Both the position numbers and the translations under genes were made by a program. Of a stretch of DNA of 64,000 bases, positions 18,019-26,980 are shown in pieces. Each line of letters opens with the position of its first letter. Positions within the stretch are counted from its first letter, which is position 1. Origin of the DNA: Pseudonocardia nematodicida (lineage in GTDB: Bacteria > Actinomycetota > Actinomycetes > Mycobacteriales > Pseudonocardiaceae). The stretch spans positions 124,001 to 188,000 of the forward strand of contig NZ_JBEDNQ010000008.1 of assembly GCF_040105385.1 (NCBI RefSeq), given 5' to 3'. The notes under the pieces are model-generated. The model worked only from the letters and a program-made list of their open reading frames with translations. It did no database searches and was not told where the DNA came from.

Positions 18019-18887
18019 GCCGCCTCTCCTGCTGAAAGCGGGTTCAGCACGATGTCGTAGCGGGCGCGCCGGAACGGGACGTCGACGCCGTAACGCTGGG
18101 CGGCCCGAGGGTCGTCCAGCTCGTCGAAGTCGACAATCAGGCTCTTCTTGACAGCGAACACCGCGTCGGAGTCGATGTGCTCGCTGTCGGCGACGAACAG
18201 GTGTGTGATGAGTTCGCGATGGCCCTCGGTGGTCGCGATGACATGAATGTGCGCTGGGCGGTAGGGGTGGCGGCCGAGCGAGCCGAGCAGGCCGCCAACC
18301 GGTCCGTCGACCGGGATCGGGTAATGGCTGGGTACGACGGTGCGGAACCAGACGTGTCCGTCGTCGTCGGCCTCGAACAGCCCGCGGCCGTTGCCGGGCG
18401 GCTGCACGTCGGGTTGCTGGACGTCGTAGAAGCCGTCGGCGCTGCACTGCCAGATATCGACCACGGCGCCCGGCAGCGGCGCCCCGTCGGGGTCCAGGAC
18501 GCGCAGCTCGACCACGCAGTCGCGCCCGCCCTCGAGGAGGTCGATGCTGTCCCCCGAGGCCCGGCGCGGGCTCTCGGTCATGTGGAACGGCCCGAGCACG
18601 GTGCTCTCGGTCCCGACCTCCTGGCCGTTGATGGTCTCGACGAGCATGGAGATCCCGAGCACGTCGGAGAGCAGGACGAACTCCTGGCGGGTGTCGTCGC
18701 ACTTCTGCCCGACGGCCGTCAGGAAGTCGACAGCGACCGCCCATTCGGCCACGGTCGGGCGGACCTCGCGGACGTAGGCGTGCAGGTGGTCGACGAGACC
18801 GACGAACAGCTCGGTCAGCCGGGGTTCGGTGCCGGGGGCGATGCTGTCGCGGACCGCGGCCGTCGCGGTCTGTTCGGTGAAATCCAT
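18015..18887 (-). CDS. Intradiol ring-cleavage dioxygenase, probably hydroxyquinol 1,2-dioxygenase
   Basis: A 290-residue cytoplasmic enzyme that opens a dihydroxylated or trihydroxylated ring between its two hydroxyls. The N-terminal helical dimer domain precedes the TESTVLGPFHM segment. The Fe(III) ligands can be seen: a Tyr in SADGFYDVQ, a Tyr in PSHYPIP, and two His in PYRPAHIHV. The start ATG at 18887 was chosen because the frame upstream to 19151 lacks family similarity. Its operon partner is maleylacetate reductase, which favours hydroxyquinol as substrate over catechol: product maleylacetate, then 3-oxoadipate. A TGTCGACA motif lies 120 bp upstream at 19008-19015, of unclear meaning. 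Confidence 0.9.
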   Translation of the reverse strand: MDFTEQTATAAVRDSIAPGTEPRLTELFVGLVDHLHAYVREVRPTVAEWAVAVDFLTAVGQKCDDTRQEFVLLSDVLGISMLVETINGQEVGTESTVLGPFHMTESPRRASGDSIDLLEGGRDCVVELRVLDPDGAPLPGAVVDIWQCSADGFYDVQQPDVQPPGNGRGLFEADDDGHVWFRTVVPSHYPIPVDGPVGGLLGSLGRHPYRPAHIHVIATTEGHRELITHLFVADSEHIDSDAVFAVKKSLIVDFDELDDPRAAQRYGVDVPFRRARYDIVLNPLSAGEAA

Positions 18888-19371
18888 CCTCAGGGCTCCC
18901 TTGGTGGTGGTGTCGGACGAGGGGGGATGGCCCCGGCGAATCCGTCGAGACGCGCCGAGGCCTCCGGCGGCGCCGGGGCTCGAACAGCGCGGTGTCGGGC
19001 CGGACGATGTCGACACGGGGCGGTACTCCTGAGGAGCCCGATGCAGCCGCCCCGCGACGTCGACGGCCGGGCCGTGATCTCGGGGCGCCCGACCTGCTCG
19101 AGGACACAGGTGCACGAGATGGGCGCCGATTGCGCGCGGCGCCGCCCGCACGATCTACGGCTGGTGAACATCAGGACGGAGAACCCGCCGCCGACGTCGT
19201 CACACAGTCTCCGGGTCCCCTCGCCGACGAATCTCGCACTGCGGGAAGGACATTCCGCGGTCGTGTTCGAGGGAGCGCGGACCACGACGTCGTGACGAGC
19301 TGTAGACATTGTCCCTCCTCGAACGGCGCGGTTCGGTGTCAAGGCTAGAAGGGACGCCGTGACCGCGATAT
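18888..19371. other. Divergent promoter gap without a recognisable gene
   Basis: The region between the dioxygenase and the AraC regulator holds only unsupported frames. It contains one TGTCGACA palindrome (19008-19015), the word shared by the 27-53 kb cluster, but here without a clear -10 box beside it. Confidence 0.4.
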
Positions 19372-19403
19372 CCGGTTCACGCGCTCGACTAACCGCTTCA
19401 CGC
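19372..19403 (+). promoter_or_regulatory. 21-bp-spaced direct repeat, AraC-type operator candidate
   Basis: CCGGTTCACGC (19372-19382) recurs as CCGCTTCACGC (19393-19403), one mismatch and exactly 21 bp apart, that is two helical turns. AraC/XylS regulators bind such tandem direct repeats. It lies about 97 bp before the AraC gene start and 485 bp before the dioxygenase. Confidence 0.5.
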
Positions 19404-19499
19404 ACCTAGACTGGGGCGGTCCCACGGCGTGGACCTGTCCGGGAGGTCGCGATCGACAGCACCGTCAGTCCCGAGCGCGCCCGCGGGATCCATCCCGGA

Positions 19500-20474
19500 G
19501 TGCTCGCCCGTCACGTTCTCACCCGTGACGCCGACGTCGAGGACTTCCGGGACCATCTCAACTCGTTGTTCTACCCAGCGCGGGTCCGCCCGCTGAACGG
19601 GAGCGTGGCGGGAAGCGGCGAGCTGCGTGGGGCCCGCACCGAGCACGTCGCCGTGGGGCTGATGCGTTTCGGACAGGACATGTCGGTCGACCCCGAGTGG
19701 TCCTCGGCGTACTACCACGTCAACATCGTTCTGTCTGGGACGGTGGTGGCGGAGGCCGGCGAACACCGCTGCGTCGGTACCCCCGACGTCGCCACGGTGT
19801 TCACCCCTCGGTACGCGCACCGGCTGCTTCATTGCGGCGGGGGTGCCGAGCAGATCGGCGTGAAGATCGATCGCGATCTGTTGGACGACGAACTGGAGTC
19901 GCTCCTGGGGCGGCCGCCCCGGCGGCCGCTGGAGTTCGACGTCGCCTTCCCGCTCACCGCGCCGGTTGGACGTAGCTGGCACAGGGCCCTGCGGTTGCTC
20001 ATCGAGGAACTCGACGATGACGGCCTGATCGCGACCTCCGCGATGCGTACCCGCTACGAACGGCTGCTCGCGAGCGGTCTGCTGCTCGGGCACCGGCATA
20101 ACCACAGCGCGGTTCTCGCCGGCGCTGACGGGATCGACGGGCCGGCGTGGTCGGTGCCGGTCCGGGCGGTGGTGGACCTGATCCAGGCTCGGCCCGAGGA
20201 CCAGTACACCCTCGGCCGGCTCGCGCAGGTCGCGGGCGTGAGCGCGCGGCGATTGCAGGAGGGCTTCCGCGAGCAGATTGGGCGGTCGCCGATGGCCTAC
20301 CTCACCGAGGTCCGGTTGGACCGCGTGCGCCGCGATCTGCGGGCCGGGACCGCGCCAGTGACAGAGACGGCCCGGCACTGGGGCTTCACCCATCTCGGCC
20401 GGTTCTCCGGCGCCTATCGCGCCCGGTTCGGGGAGAATCCATCGCAGACCCTCGCCCGCGCGCGACCGCGGTGA
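19500..20474 (+). CDS. AraC-family transcriptional regulator
   Basis: About 324 residues. Residues 1 to about 200 form an AraC-type sensor (cupin-like) domain, including FGQDMSVDPEWSSAYYHVNI. The C-terminal double helix-turn-helix begins at LGRLAQVAGVSARRLQEGF and ends with the signature ETARHWGFTHLGRFSGAYR, followed by RFGENPSQTL. The first start codon in frame is the GTG at 19500; no strong ribosome site is visible and the frame continues upstream, so the true start may differ. It diverges from the hydroxyquinol genes and is their likely activator, with the direct repeat at 19372-19403 as a binding-site candidate. Confidence 0.85.
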   Translation: MLARHVLTRDADVEDFRDHLNSLFYPARVRPLNGSVAGSGELRGARTEHVAVGLMRFGQDMSVDPEWSSAYYHVNIVLSGTVVAEAGEHRCVGTPDVATVFTPRYAHRLLHCGGGAEQIGVKIDRDLLDDELESLLGRPPRRPLEFDVAFPLTAPVGRSWHRALRLLIEELDDDGLIATSAMRTRYERLLASGLLLGHRHNHSAVLAGADGIDGPAWSVPVRAVVDLIQARPEDQYTLGRLAQVAGVSARRLQEGFREQIGRSPMAYLTEVRLDRVRRDLRAGTAPVTETARHWGFTHLGRFSGAYRARFGENPSQTLARARPR

Positions 20475-20685
20475 CGGTCCTCGAACGACGCCACATGGCC
20501 GATCGCCACTGCACTACCGGTCGGTATCCATGCCGTCCTCGACGGCGCCGTCTCCGGCCGCGACGCGTGACGCCGCAGCACCGCTGATGACCGCCGTCGA
20601 GCTGCTGGCCGAGGAGAGACCTGCTGCGCGATTGCACTCCAGGCCCACTCGACGTTGACGGGGTCGCCGAGATGATCGTGGAACT

Positions 20686-22320
20686 TCAGCCGTAGTGGGG
20701 ATCGGCGGCTACCTCGATGTCGACGAGGAGGGGATCCTCCCGAGTGGCTAGGGTGGGGAGAACCTCGCCCAGGAGGCTCGTGAGCTCGTCGTGGGTGCGG
20801 ACTCGCACGGCCGAGCATCCGAGACCCTCGGCCACCGCACGCAACGCGACTTCGCCGAAGGACGGCCATGGGGCCTTGCCGCGACCGGACCGCTCCGCGA
20901 GCCGATCCATGATCGCGTAGCTGCCGTTGGCCATGACCAGGAACACCGCGCCGACTCGATAGTGGGCGGCGCTCCAGAGGGCCTGGATCCCGTAGAGCGC
21001 GGACCCGTCGCCGAGCACGGCCACGACCGGTCGCCGCGGTGCTCCTAGCTTCAGCCCGACTGTGGCGGGCAGCCCGAACCCGAGACCGCCGGCGGCGGCG
21101 CTGACGAATCCGAGCGGCTCGCGCGCCTGTACCCGCCGCTGCAACTCGGGTCGGCTCGAAGGCGACTCCTCTAGCAGGATCGCGTCGCTCGGCAGCAACG
21201 TGGTGAGCAGGTCGAACACGTGCGCCGGCCGCAGCGGCTCGCCCGCGGCGGGCGGCGCGACCGGGGCCGGCCGTTCCGTAGCCGGGCGCCGCGGCGCCGG
21301 CCTGGGCCGGACCCGGTCGGCGAGGTCGCCGCACACGGCGGCCGGGTCGGCGATCACGGCGAGGTCGGCGACGCCGTTGTGCGCTTCGTCGGGGTAGGGC
21401 GTGACGTGCAGGACGCGCAGATCGGACGGCACCAGCTCTCCCGGTTCCCACGGGTACTGGCGCAGGACCGGGGCTCCCACCACAAGCAGCAGGTCGTGCC
21501 CGTCCAGCGCCTCCCGGACGCCGGCCCGGCCGGGCGGCAGGTGTCCGGCGAAGGCCGGGTGGTCCTGCGGGAACCCGGCGCGCGCGCCGAAGGGCTCCTG
21601 CCAGACCGGGGCGCCGATCCGCTCGGCGAGGGCGACCAGCGCCGCCCAGGTGGCCGAGTCGTCGGCGCCCGCGCCGGCGACGACCACCGGGGACCGGGCG
21701 CCGTCGAGGAGGGCGACCAGCTCGGGCAGCCGGTCCAGGTCGGCCGGCACCGCGCGGAGCACCTCCAGCGGGGCGGGCTCGCGCTCGGGCGCGGCCGGCG
21801 CGTCCCAGTCGTCCATCGGCACCACGACCAGCGCCGGACCGTGCCCGGTCACTGCCTCGTGGTGGGCCCGGGCGACGGCACCGGGGACATCCTGGGCGCG
21901 GACCGGCGCGTTGGTCCACACCGGGTACTCCCCGACCAGCCCGTTCAGCCGGCCGGCGAGGAATGGGTCGTGCGCGAGGTGGCGCCGGTCCTGCTGCCCG
22001 ACCACGACGACCAGCGGCACCCGGTTCGTGCGGGCGGTGGCCAGCGCCCCGGCGGCGTTGGCGAGCCCGGCGGTGGTGTGCAGGTTGACCACGGCCGGGC
22101 GGCCCTGTGCGGTCGCCCAGCCGGTGGCGATCCCGACGACCGACCCCTCGTGCAGCGCGAGGTGGAAGTCGATGTCGTCGGGCAGGCCGGTGAGGAAGGA
22201 GATCTCGGTGGAACCGGGGTTGGCGAAGATCGTGGTCGTACCGTTCCGGCGCAGCACGTCGAGTACGGCGTCGCGCACGGTCCGGCCGGGAGCTCCGGCC
22301 GCGGGGTGGTGCTCGGGCAT
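20686..22320 (-). CDS. Benzoylformate decarboxylase-like thiamine-diphosphate enzyme
   Basis: A 544-residue ThDP enzyme most like benzoylformate decarboxylase, which turns an aryl-2-oxoacid into an aldehyde. Seen are FANPGSTEISF (Ser 26 position kept), the Glu in LHEGSVVGIATGWA, VNLHTTAG (His 70 position kept), and the cofactor motif GDGSALYGIQALW ending MANGSYA. From memory of the Pseudomonas putida enzyme, its second active-site His (281) lies in RYHQYDPG; here the segment is RQYPWEPG, with Tyr at that position. It follows the aldehyde dehydrogenase by 45 bp, as in mandelate pathways. The substrate may be a substituted benzoylformate or another 2-oxoacid. Confidence 0.85.
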   Translation of the reverse strand: MPEHHPAAGAPGRTVRDAVLDVLRRNGTTTIFANPGSTEISFLTGLPDDIDFHLALHEGSVVGIATGWATAQGRPAVVNLHTTAGLANAAGALATARTNRVPLVVVVGQQDRRHLAHDPFLAGRLNGLVGEYPVWTNAPVRAQDVPGAVARAHHEAVTGHGPALVVVPMDDWDAPAAPEREPAPLEVLRAVPADLDRLPELVALLDGARSPVVVAGAGADDSATWAALVALAERIGAPVWQEPFGARAGFPQDHPAFAGHLPPGRAGVREALDGHDLLLVVGAPVLRQYPWEPGELVPSDLRVLHVTPYPDEAHNGVADLAVIADPAAVCGDLADRVRPRPAPRRPATERPAPVAPPAAGEPLRPAHVFDLLTTLLPSDAILLEESPSSRPELQRRVQAREPLGFVSAAAGGLGFGLPATVGLKLGAPRRPVVAVLGDGSALYGIQALWSAAHYRVGAVFLVMANGSYAIMDRLAERSGRGKAPWPSFGEVALRAVAEGLGCSAVRVRTHDELTSLLGEVLPTLATREDPLLVDIEVAADPHYG

Positions 22321-22365
22321 GCGGGTGTCCTGATCCTTCGGCGGCCGTGCGGCCGGCGGGCGACC

Positions 22366-23841
22366 TCAGATGGGGTAGTGGCGCGGTCCGGACTGGACGG
22401 TGATCCAGCGCAGCTCGGTGAACTCCTCGATCGCCGCCCGGGAGCCGAACCGGCCCCACCCGCTGGCACCGACCCCGCCGAAGGGCATCTGCGGCTCGTC
22501 GTGCACGGTCGGGCCGTTGACGTGGCAGATGCCGGAGCGGACCCGGCGGGCGACGTCGAGGCCCCTGGTGCCGTCGCCGCTGAACACCGCCGCGGACAGC
22601 CCGTACTCGGACTCGTTCGCGACCCGGACGGCCTCGTCGTCGCCGTCCACCTCGATGATCGACACCAGCGGGCCGAACGACTCCTCGTGCCGCACCCGCA
22701 TCTGCGGCGTCACCCCGCGCAGCACGGTCGGGCGGACGTAGAGGCCGTCGGCGTCGCCGCCGGTCAGCACCTGGGCGCCGTGGTTGCGGGCGTCGCCGAT
22801 CAGCGCGAGCACGTGGTCGCAGGCCTGCTCGTCGACCAGCGGCCCGATCTGCGAGGCGGGGTCGTCCGGCGGGCCGACCACCAGCTTCGCGGCCCGGTCG
22901 GCCAGCCGGTCGCTCAGCGCGTCGGCGAGCGTGCGGTCGACCACGACCCGCTCGGTGGACATGCAGATCTCGCCCTGGTTCATGAACGCCCCGAAGCTCG
23001 CCGCCGCGGCGGCGGCCTCGACGTCGGCGTCGTCCAGCACCAGCAGCGGTGCCTTGCCGCCCAGCTCCAGCACGACCCGGGTGAGGTGGCGGCCGCCCAG
23101 CTCGCCGATCACCCGGCCGACCTTGGTCGAGCCGGTGAAGTTCACCCGGGCCACGGCCGGGTGCGCGACGAGTGCCTCGACGACCGCGGGCGCGTCCTCC
23201 GGCGCGTTGCTGACGAGGTTGACCGTGCCGGCCGGGACGCCGGCCTCGTGCAGCACCTCGGCGATCACCGCGTGCGTGCCCGGGGTCCGCTCGGAGGACT
23301 TCAGCACGACCGTGTTGCCCAGGGCCAGCGGCATCGCGACCGCCCGCACGCCCAGGATTAGCGGGGCGTTCCAGGGGGCGATCCCGACGACGACGCCGAC
23401 CGGGGCGCGGACGCCCAGCGCGGTGAGGCCCGGGACGTCGGAGGGCACGACCTCGCCGACCGCGGAGTAGGCCTGCGCGGCGGCCTCGGTGAGCATCCCC
23501 TGCGCCACGTGCACGTTGAACCGGGCCCACGGCTGCGTCGCGCCCATCTCCCGGCCCATCAGCGCGGTGATCTCGTCGGCGCGCTCGCCCAGCCGCTCGG
23601 CGGCCCGGTTGAGCGCGGCCCGGCGCCGGGCCGGGGGCAGCCCGGCCCACTCCTGGCGGGCGGCGTCGGCGGCCTCGACGGCCCGGACGGCGTCGGCGAC
23701 CGAGGCGGCCGCCACCCGGGCGATCGGCGCGCCGGTCAGGGCCTCGACCGTGTCGACGTGGCGCCCGTCCTCGGCGGGGACGCGGCTCCCTCCGATGTAG
23801 AGCTCGTAGGAGCGGACGGGGTCGGGATCGGTGAGCGGCAT
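22366..23841 (-). CDS. Aldehyde dehydrogenase (aromatic aldehyde type)
   Basis: A 491-residue NAD(P)-dependent aldehyde dehydrogenase. The start ATG follows GAGGAG. The nucleotide-binding region has GIAPWNAPLILGVRA and FTGSTKVGR, the general base Glu lies in VLELGGKAP, and the catalytic Cys in FMNQGEICMSTER, as in benzaldehyde, vanillin and salicylaldehyde dehydrogenases. The late PFGGVGASGWGRFG motif is standard. It sits directly upstream of the benzoylformate-decarboxylase-like gene, so it would oxidise the aldehyde that enzyme releases to a benzoate-type acid. Presumably co-regulated by the IclR protein encoded 103 bp upstream on the same strand. Confidence 0.92.
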   Translation of the reverse strand: MPLTDPDPVRSYELYIGGSRVPAEDGRHVDTVEALTGAPIARVAAASVADAVRAVEAADAARQEWAGLPPARRRAALNRAAERLGERADEITALMGREMGATQPWARFNVHVAQGMLTEAAAQAYSAVGEVVPSDVPGLTALGVRAPVGVVVGIAPWNAPLILGVRAVAMPLALGNTVVLKSSERTPGTHAVIAEVLHEAGVPAGTVNLVSNAPEDAPAVVEALVAHPAVARVNFTGSTKVGRVIGELGGRHLTRVVLELGGKAPLLVLDDADVEAAAAAASFGAFMNQGEICMSTERVVVDRTLADALSDRLADRAAKLVVGPPDDPASQIGPLVDEQACDHVLALIGDARNHGAQVLTGGDADGLYVRPTVLRGVTPQMRVRHEESFGPLVSIIEVDGDDEAVRVANESEYGLSAAVFSGDGTRGLDVARRVRSGICHVNGPTVHDEPQMPFGGVGASGWGRFGSRAAIEEFTELRWITVQSGPRHYPI

Positions 23842-23944
23842 CGGTCACTCCTCGAGTGGTCGGTCGTCCCTGCGGTGGGACGGCGACGGGAGTATCACCG
23901 CGTCGGCGCCGCGTGCGGGGACGATGTCCGTTGAACGGACGGGC

Positions 23945-24724
23945 TCAGCCGGTGCGGACCGGCACCCCCGGATGCCAGCCCAGCGCCCGGGAGATGCCGA
24001 GCCCGCTGGCGACCACCGAGGGCAGCACGGCGGCCGGGCGCACCGACTCCGCCCGCACCACCACGGCCAGCGCCGCGACGACCGTGCCGTGCGCGTCGAC
24101 GATCCGGGTCGCCACCGAGTCCGCCCCGACACTCAGCTCACCCCGCACGGTGGCGGTGCCGGTCCGGCGGCACTCGGCGGTCTCGGCGCGCACCGCGTCA
24201 GGGTCGGTCGGCGTCCGGGCGGTGTAGCGCCGCAGACCACCGGCGAGCACCCGCTCCAGCAGCTCGGTGCCGCCGTGCCCGAGCAGGACCTTGCCGACCC
24301 CGGAGCAGTGCAGCGGCAGCCGGCCGCCGACCTGGGACACCAGCTCCACCGCCTCCGGCGCCGACAGCCGTTCGATGATCACCGCCTGGTGACCCTCGAG
24401 GACCGCGAGCTGCACGTGCTGGTGCAGCGCGGTATAGAGGTCCTCCATGAACGGCTGGGCCAGCCCGCGCAGCGGCTCGGTCATCGGAGCGAGCGTGCCG
24501 AGCTGCCACAGCCGCAGCCCGACGGTGAACCGGCCGTCGTCGCGCCGCTCCAGCGCCCCGACCGCGGTGAGCTCCAGGACCAGCCGGCGTACGGTGGCGT
24601 GCGGCATCCCGGTGGCGCGCGTGAGGTCGGCCAGGGTCAGCGCGCTGCGCTCCGGGCGGAACGCGAACAGGACGTCGAGCAGGCGGGAGCTGACGCTCCG
24701 GCCGGGTTCCCCGGTACGCGGCAT
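23945..24724 (-). CDS. IclR-family transcriptional regulator
   Basis: A 259-residue IclR regulator. The N-terminal winged helix-turn-helix includes SSRLLDVLFAF, LTLADLTRATGMPHATVRRLVLEL and the wing ERRDDGRFTVGLRLW. The C-terminal effector domain includes LAVLEGHQAVIIERLSAPE and PLHCSGVGKVLLGH, typical of IclR ligand pockets. I chose the ATG at 24724 (MPRTGEPGRSV) over the longer frame to 24766. It lies upstream of the aldehyde dehydrogenase and decarboxylase on the same strand and diverges from a monooxygenase 148 bp away, so it may control both units. The effector is probably an aromatic acid. Confidence 0.88.
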   Translation of the reverse strand: MPRTGEPGRSVSSRLLDVLFAFRPERSALTLADLTRATGMPHATVRRLVLELTAVGALERRDDGRFTVGLRLWQLGTLAPMTEPLRGLAQPFMEDLYTALHQHVQLAVLEGHQAVIIERLSAPEAVELVSQVGGRLPLHCSGVGKVLLGHGGTELLERVLAGGLRRYTARTPTDPDAVRAETAECRRTGTATVRGELSVGADSVATRIVDAHGTVVAALAVVVRAESVRPAAVLPSVVASGLGISRALGWHPGVPVRTG

Positions 24725-24872
24725 CGCGTTCCGACACCTCCGTCGGCTCCGTCGGCGGGCGCCCACGGCGCCGTCGTTGTCCGAAGAATGGTCAGCTTCG
24801 CCGTCCGGTTCAAGTCAGCGGGCACGATCGCTCGTCGTCCCCGACGGATCCGACGCAGATGGAGCACCGAAG

Positions 24873-26072
24873 ATGACCCGGTCGACGACGACCCTCCGCA
24901 TCGCGATCCTCGGCGGCGGGATCGGCGGCCTGGCCGCCGCCGCCTTCCTGCGCCGCGCCGGCCTCGCCTGCACCGTGTACGAGCAGGCACCGCGGCTGGA
25001 GGCCGTCGGGGCCGGGCTGGTCGTCGCCCCGAACGCCGCGCGCCTGCTGCGCCGGCTCGGGGTGCTCGACGGGTTCGCGCGGCGGGCGGTCCGGCTCGAC
25101 GTCGGCTGGGAGTTCCGGCGCTGGGAGGACGGGCGGGTGCTCTCGTCGGAGGACCTCGCCGGTGCCTGCGAGCGGCTCTACGGCGAGCACACCTACACCG
25201 CGCACCGCGCGGACCTGCTCGACGCGATCGGCGCCGCCGTCGAGCCGGGCACGGTGCAGCTCGGTCGGCGATGCACCCGGGTGGACCTCGACCCCGCGCG
25301 GCCGGTGCTGCACTTCGACGACGGACGGGCGGTCGAGGCCGACGTCGTCGTCGGGGCGGACGGCGTGCACTCCGTCGTGCGCGCGGCCGCCGCCGATGCG
25401 GTCCCCGCGCGCTCGTCCGGGCTGTGCGCGTTCCGGGCGCTGGTCCCGGCCGAGCGGGCCCCGGACTTCGCCCGCCGCCGGTCGCAGACCCTGTGGATCG
25501 GCCCGGACCACCACCTCGTGCACTACCCGGTCTCGGCCGGCGAGCTGGTCAACCTGGTCGCGTTCGCGCCGGCGGGGGACCGCTCGGTCGAGTCGTGGAC
25601 GGCGACCGCCACCGTCGAGGAGTTCCTCGCCGAGTTCGCTGGCTGGGACGCCCGGCTGGTCGACCTCATCCGGGCGGCGGGCACCCCCGGCCGCTGGGCG
25701 CTCCTGGAACGGCCGGCCCTGCCGCGCTGGAGCGAGGGCCCGGTCACCCTGCTCGGCGACGCCGCCCACCCGATGTTCCCGTTCTTCGCCCAGGGCGCGG
25801 CCCAGGCGGTCGAGGACGCCGCGGTGCTCGCGCGCTGCCTGGCCGCCCGGGCGGACGACCCGGCGCGGGCGCTGCGCGACTACGAGACCGAGCGGATCCC
25901 CCGCACCACGCGGCTGCAAGAGGCCAGCCGGGGTCGGGCGCAGGTCAACCACCTCCCGGACGGGCCCGAGCAGCGGGCGCGGGACAGCTCGTTCGCGGCG
26001 ACCGACGCCCTCGTGGCCAGCGGGTGGATCTACGACCACGACCCCGAGGCGCACGTGGCGCCGGCGTCCTGA
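24873..26072 (+). CDS. FAD-dependent aromatic monooxygenase, second copy
   Basis: A 399-residue class A flavoprotein hydroxylase related to salicylate and 6-hydroxynicotinate hydroxylases. It shows ILGGGIGGLAAAAFLRRAG, the central VVVGADGVHSVVRAA and the GD motif LLGDAAHPMFPFFAQGAAQAVEDA split over FAD and substrate contacts. The start ATG at 24873 follows GGAG 11 bases upstream; the frame extends further but without similarity. It diverges from the IclR gene. Together with the hydroxyquinol genes at 17-19 kb it could produce a trihydroxylated ring from a hydroxybenzoate, but the substrate is not fixed by sequence. It is only distantly like the monooxygenase at 13.4 kb. Confidence 0.88.
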   Translation: MTRSTTTLRIAILGGGIGGLAAAAFLRRAGLACTVYEQAPRLEAVGAGLVVAPNAARLLRRLGVLDGFARRAVRLDVGWEFRRWEDGRVLSSEDLAGACERLYGEHTYTAHRADLLDAIGAAVEPGTVQLGRRCTRVDLDPARPVLHFDDGRAVEADVVVGADGVHSVVRAAAADAVPARSSGLCAFRALVPAERAPDFARRRSQTLWIGPDHHLVHYPVSAGELVNLVAFAPAGDRSVESWTATATVEEFLAEFAGWDARLVDLIRAAGTPGRWALLERPALPRWSEGPVTLLGDAAHPMFPFFAQGAAQAVEDAAVLARCLAARADDPARALRDYETERIPRTTRLQEASRGRAQVNHLPDGPEQRARDSSFAATDALVASGWIYDHDPEAHVAPAS

Positions 26073-26081
26073 CCGGCGCGC

Positions 26082-26108
26082 GGCCGGACGGCGTCGCACC
26101 GCCCGGCC
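26082..26108. terminator. Hairpin between convergent genes, possible terminator
   Basis: GGCCGGACGG and CCGCCCGGCC pair with one internal mismatch around a 7-base loop, immediately after the monooxygenase stop and 23 bp before the CMD gene stop on the other strand. No T-run is present. Confidence 0.3.
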
Positions 26109-26130
26109 GCTGCGGTCGGCCGTGCCCCGT

Positions 26131-26928
26131 TCAGGTGCGCGCGGCCTCGCTCAGCTCCTGCAGCAGCGGCATCGCCATCGTCGCGGTGTGGATGCCCAGT
26201 ACCGCGACGAGCTCCAGGACCTCGACGATCTCGGCGGAGTTGGCCCCGGCGTCCAGGGCCGCCCGGATGTGGGCCGCGGTCGCGGCCTCGTTGAGGTGGC
26301 AGGTCGAGGCGTTGACGGCGATCCCGACGAACTCGACGACCTTGGGCTCGAGCGGGCTGGCCGCCAGTACCCGGTCGCGCCAGGCGCGGGCGGCGTCGGC
26401 GCCGGCGGGGTCGAACGCGGCGAGCCGGTCCGGCCAGCCGTCCGGCGACCCGGTGCCCGGTCCGGCCCGGTCCGGCCGCGCGGCGTCCGGGTCGGGGGCG
26501 GCCCCGTGTGCGGTGTCGGCGTCCGGGGTGGCCGGTGCGAGCGCGGTACGGAGGGCGTCGACCCCCATGTGCAGGCTCTGCAGCCCGAGCAGGCTGGTGA
26601 TCTGCAGGACCGAGCAGATCTCCTCGACGGTCGCGCCGTGGGCCAGCGCCGAGCGCATGTGGTTGCGCGTCCCGACGGCGTGCAGGTGCTGCACCGCGGC
26701 GTCGGCGGCGATGTAGACGAACTCCTTGACCTTCGGCTCGAGCACGCCGCGGCGCCACGGGGCCGCGGAGAAGTCGAGGTAGGCCGCCATGAACTCGGGG
26801 TCGGAGTCCAGGATCGTGTCGAAGACCGGCGCCCAGAACCCGCGTTCGCGCAGGAACGCCTCCCGGACCTCGGTCCGGCGGTCGGGTCGGTCGGTCGGGG
26901 CGGCTGCGGTGTCACTCCGGGAGGTCAC
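26131..26928 (-). CDS. Carboxymuconolactone decarboxylase (CMD) family protein, two domains
   Basis: A 265-residue protein with two CMD/AhpD-like helical domains: residues about 55-140 (KEFVYIAADAAVQHLHAVG, HGATVEEICSVLQI) and about 170-260 (KVVEFVGIAVNASTCHLNE, ALDAGANSAEIVEVLELV). Neither domain has the CxxC redox pair of AhpD; the second keeps a single Cys-His. The Pro/Asp-rich linker runs from about residue 137 to 160. The start is a GTG (26928) without a visible ribosome site. It follows the GntR regulator gene on the same strand. Function in the pathway is unknown: a decarboxylase or isomerase role is possible, a peroxidase role unlikely. Confidence 0.8.
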   Translation of the reverse strand: MTSRSDTAAAPTDRPDRRTEVREAFLRERGFWAPVFDTILDSDPEFMAAYLDFSAAPWRRGVLEPKVKEFVYIAADAAVQHLHAVGTRNHMRSALAHGATVEEICSVLQITSLLGLQSLHMGVDALRTALAPATPDADTAHGAAPDPDAARPDRAGPGTGSPDGWPDRLAAFDPAGADAARAWRDRVLAASPLEPKVVEFVGIAVNASTCHLNEAATAAHIRAALDAGANSAEIVEVLELVAVLGIHTATMAMPLLQELSEAART

Positions 26929-26980
26929 ACGTCGAGGCTAGCGAGGGAACGACACTCACACCAGGCAATCTGGCGACAGT

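Noticed and set aside
19008..19015. TGTCGACA upstream of the hydroxyquinol dioxygenase as a further regulon site
   Set aside because: No promoter boxes beside it, 120 bp from the start and 8 kb away from the cluster; one stray copy is close to chance expectation.
20414..23848. Very long minus-strand frame across the decarboxylase and aldehyde dehydrogenase
   Set aside because: Arg/Gly/Pro-rich shadow frame of the two real genes on the same strand, typical of high-GC DNA.
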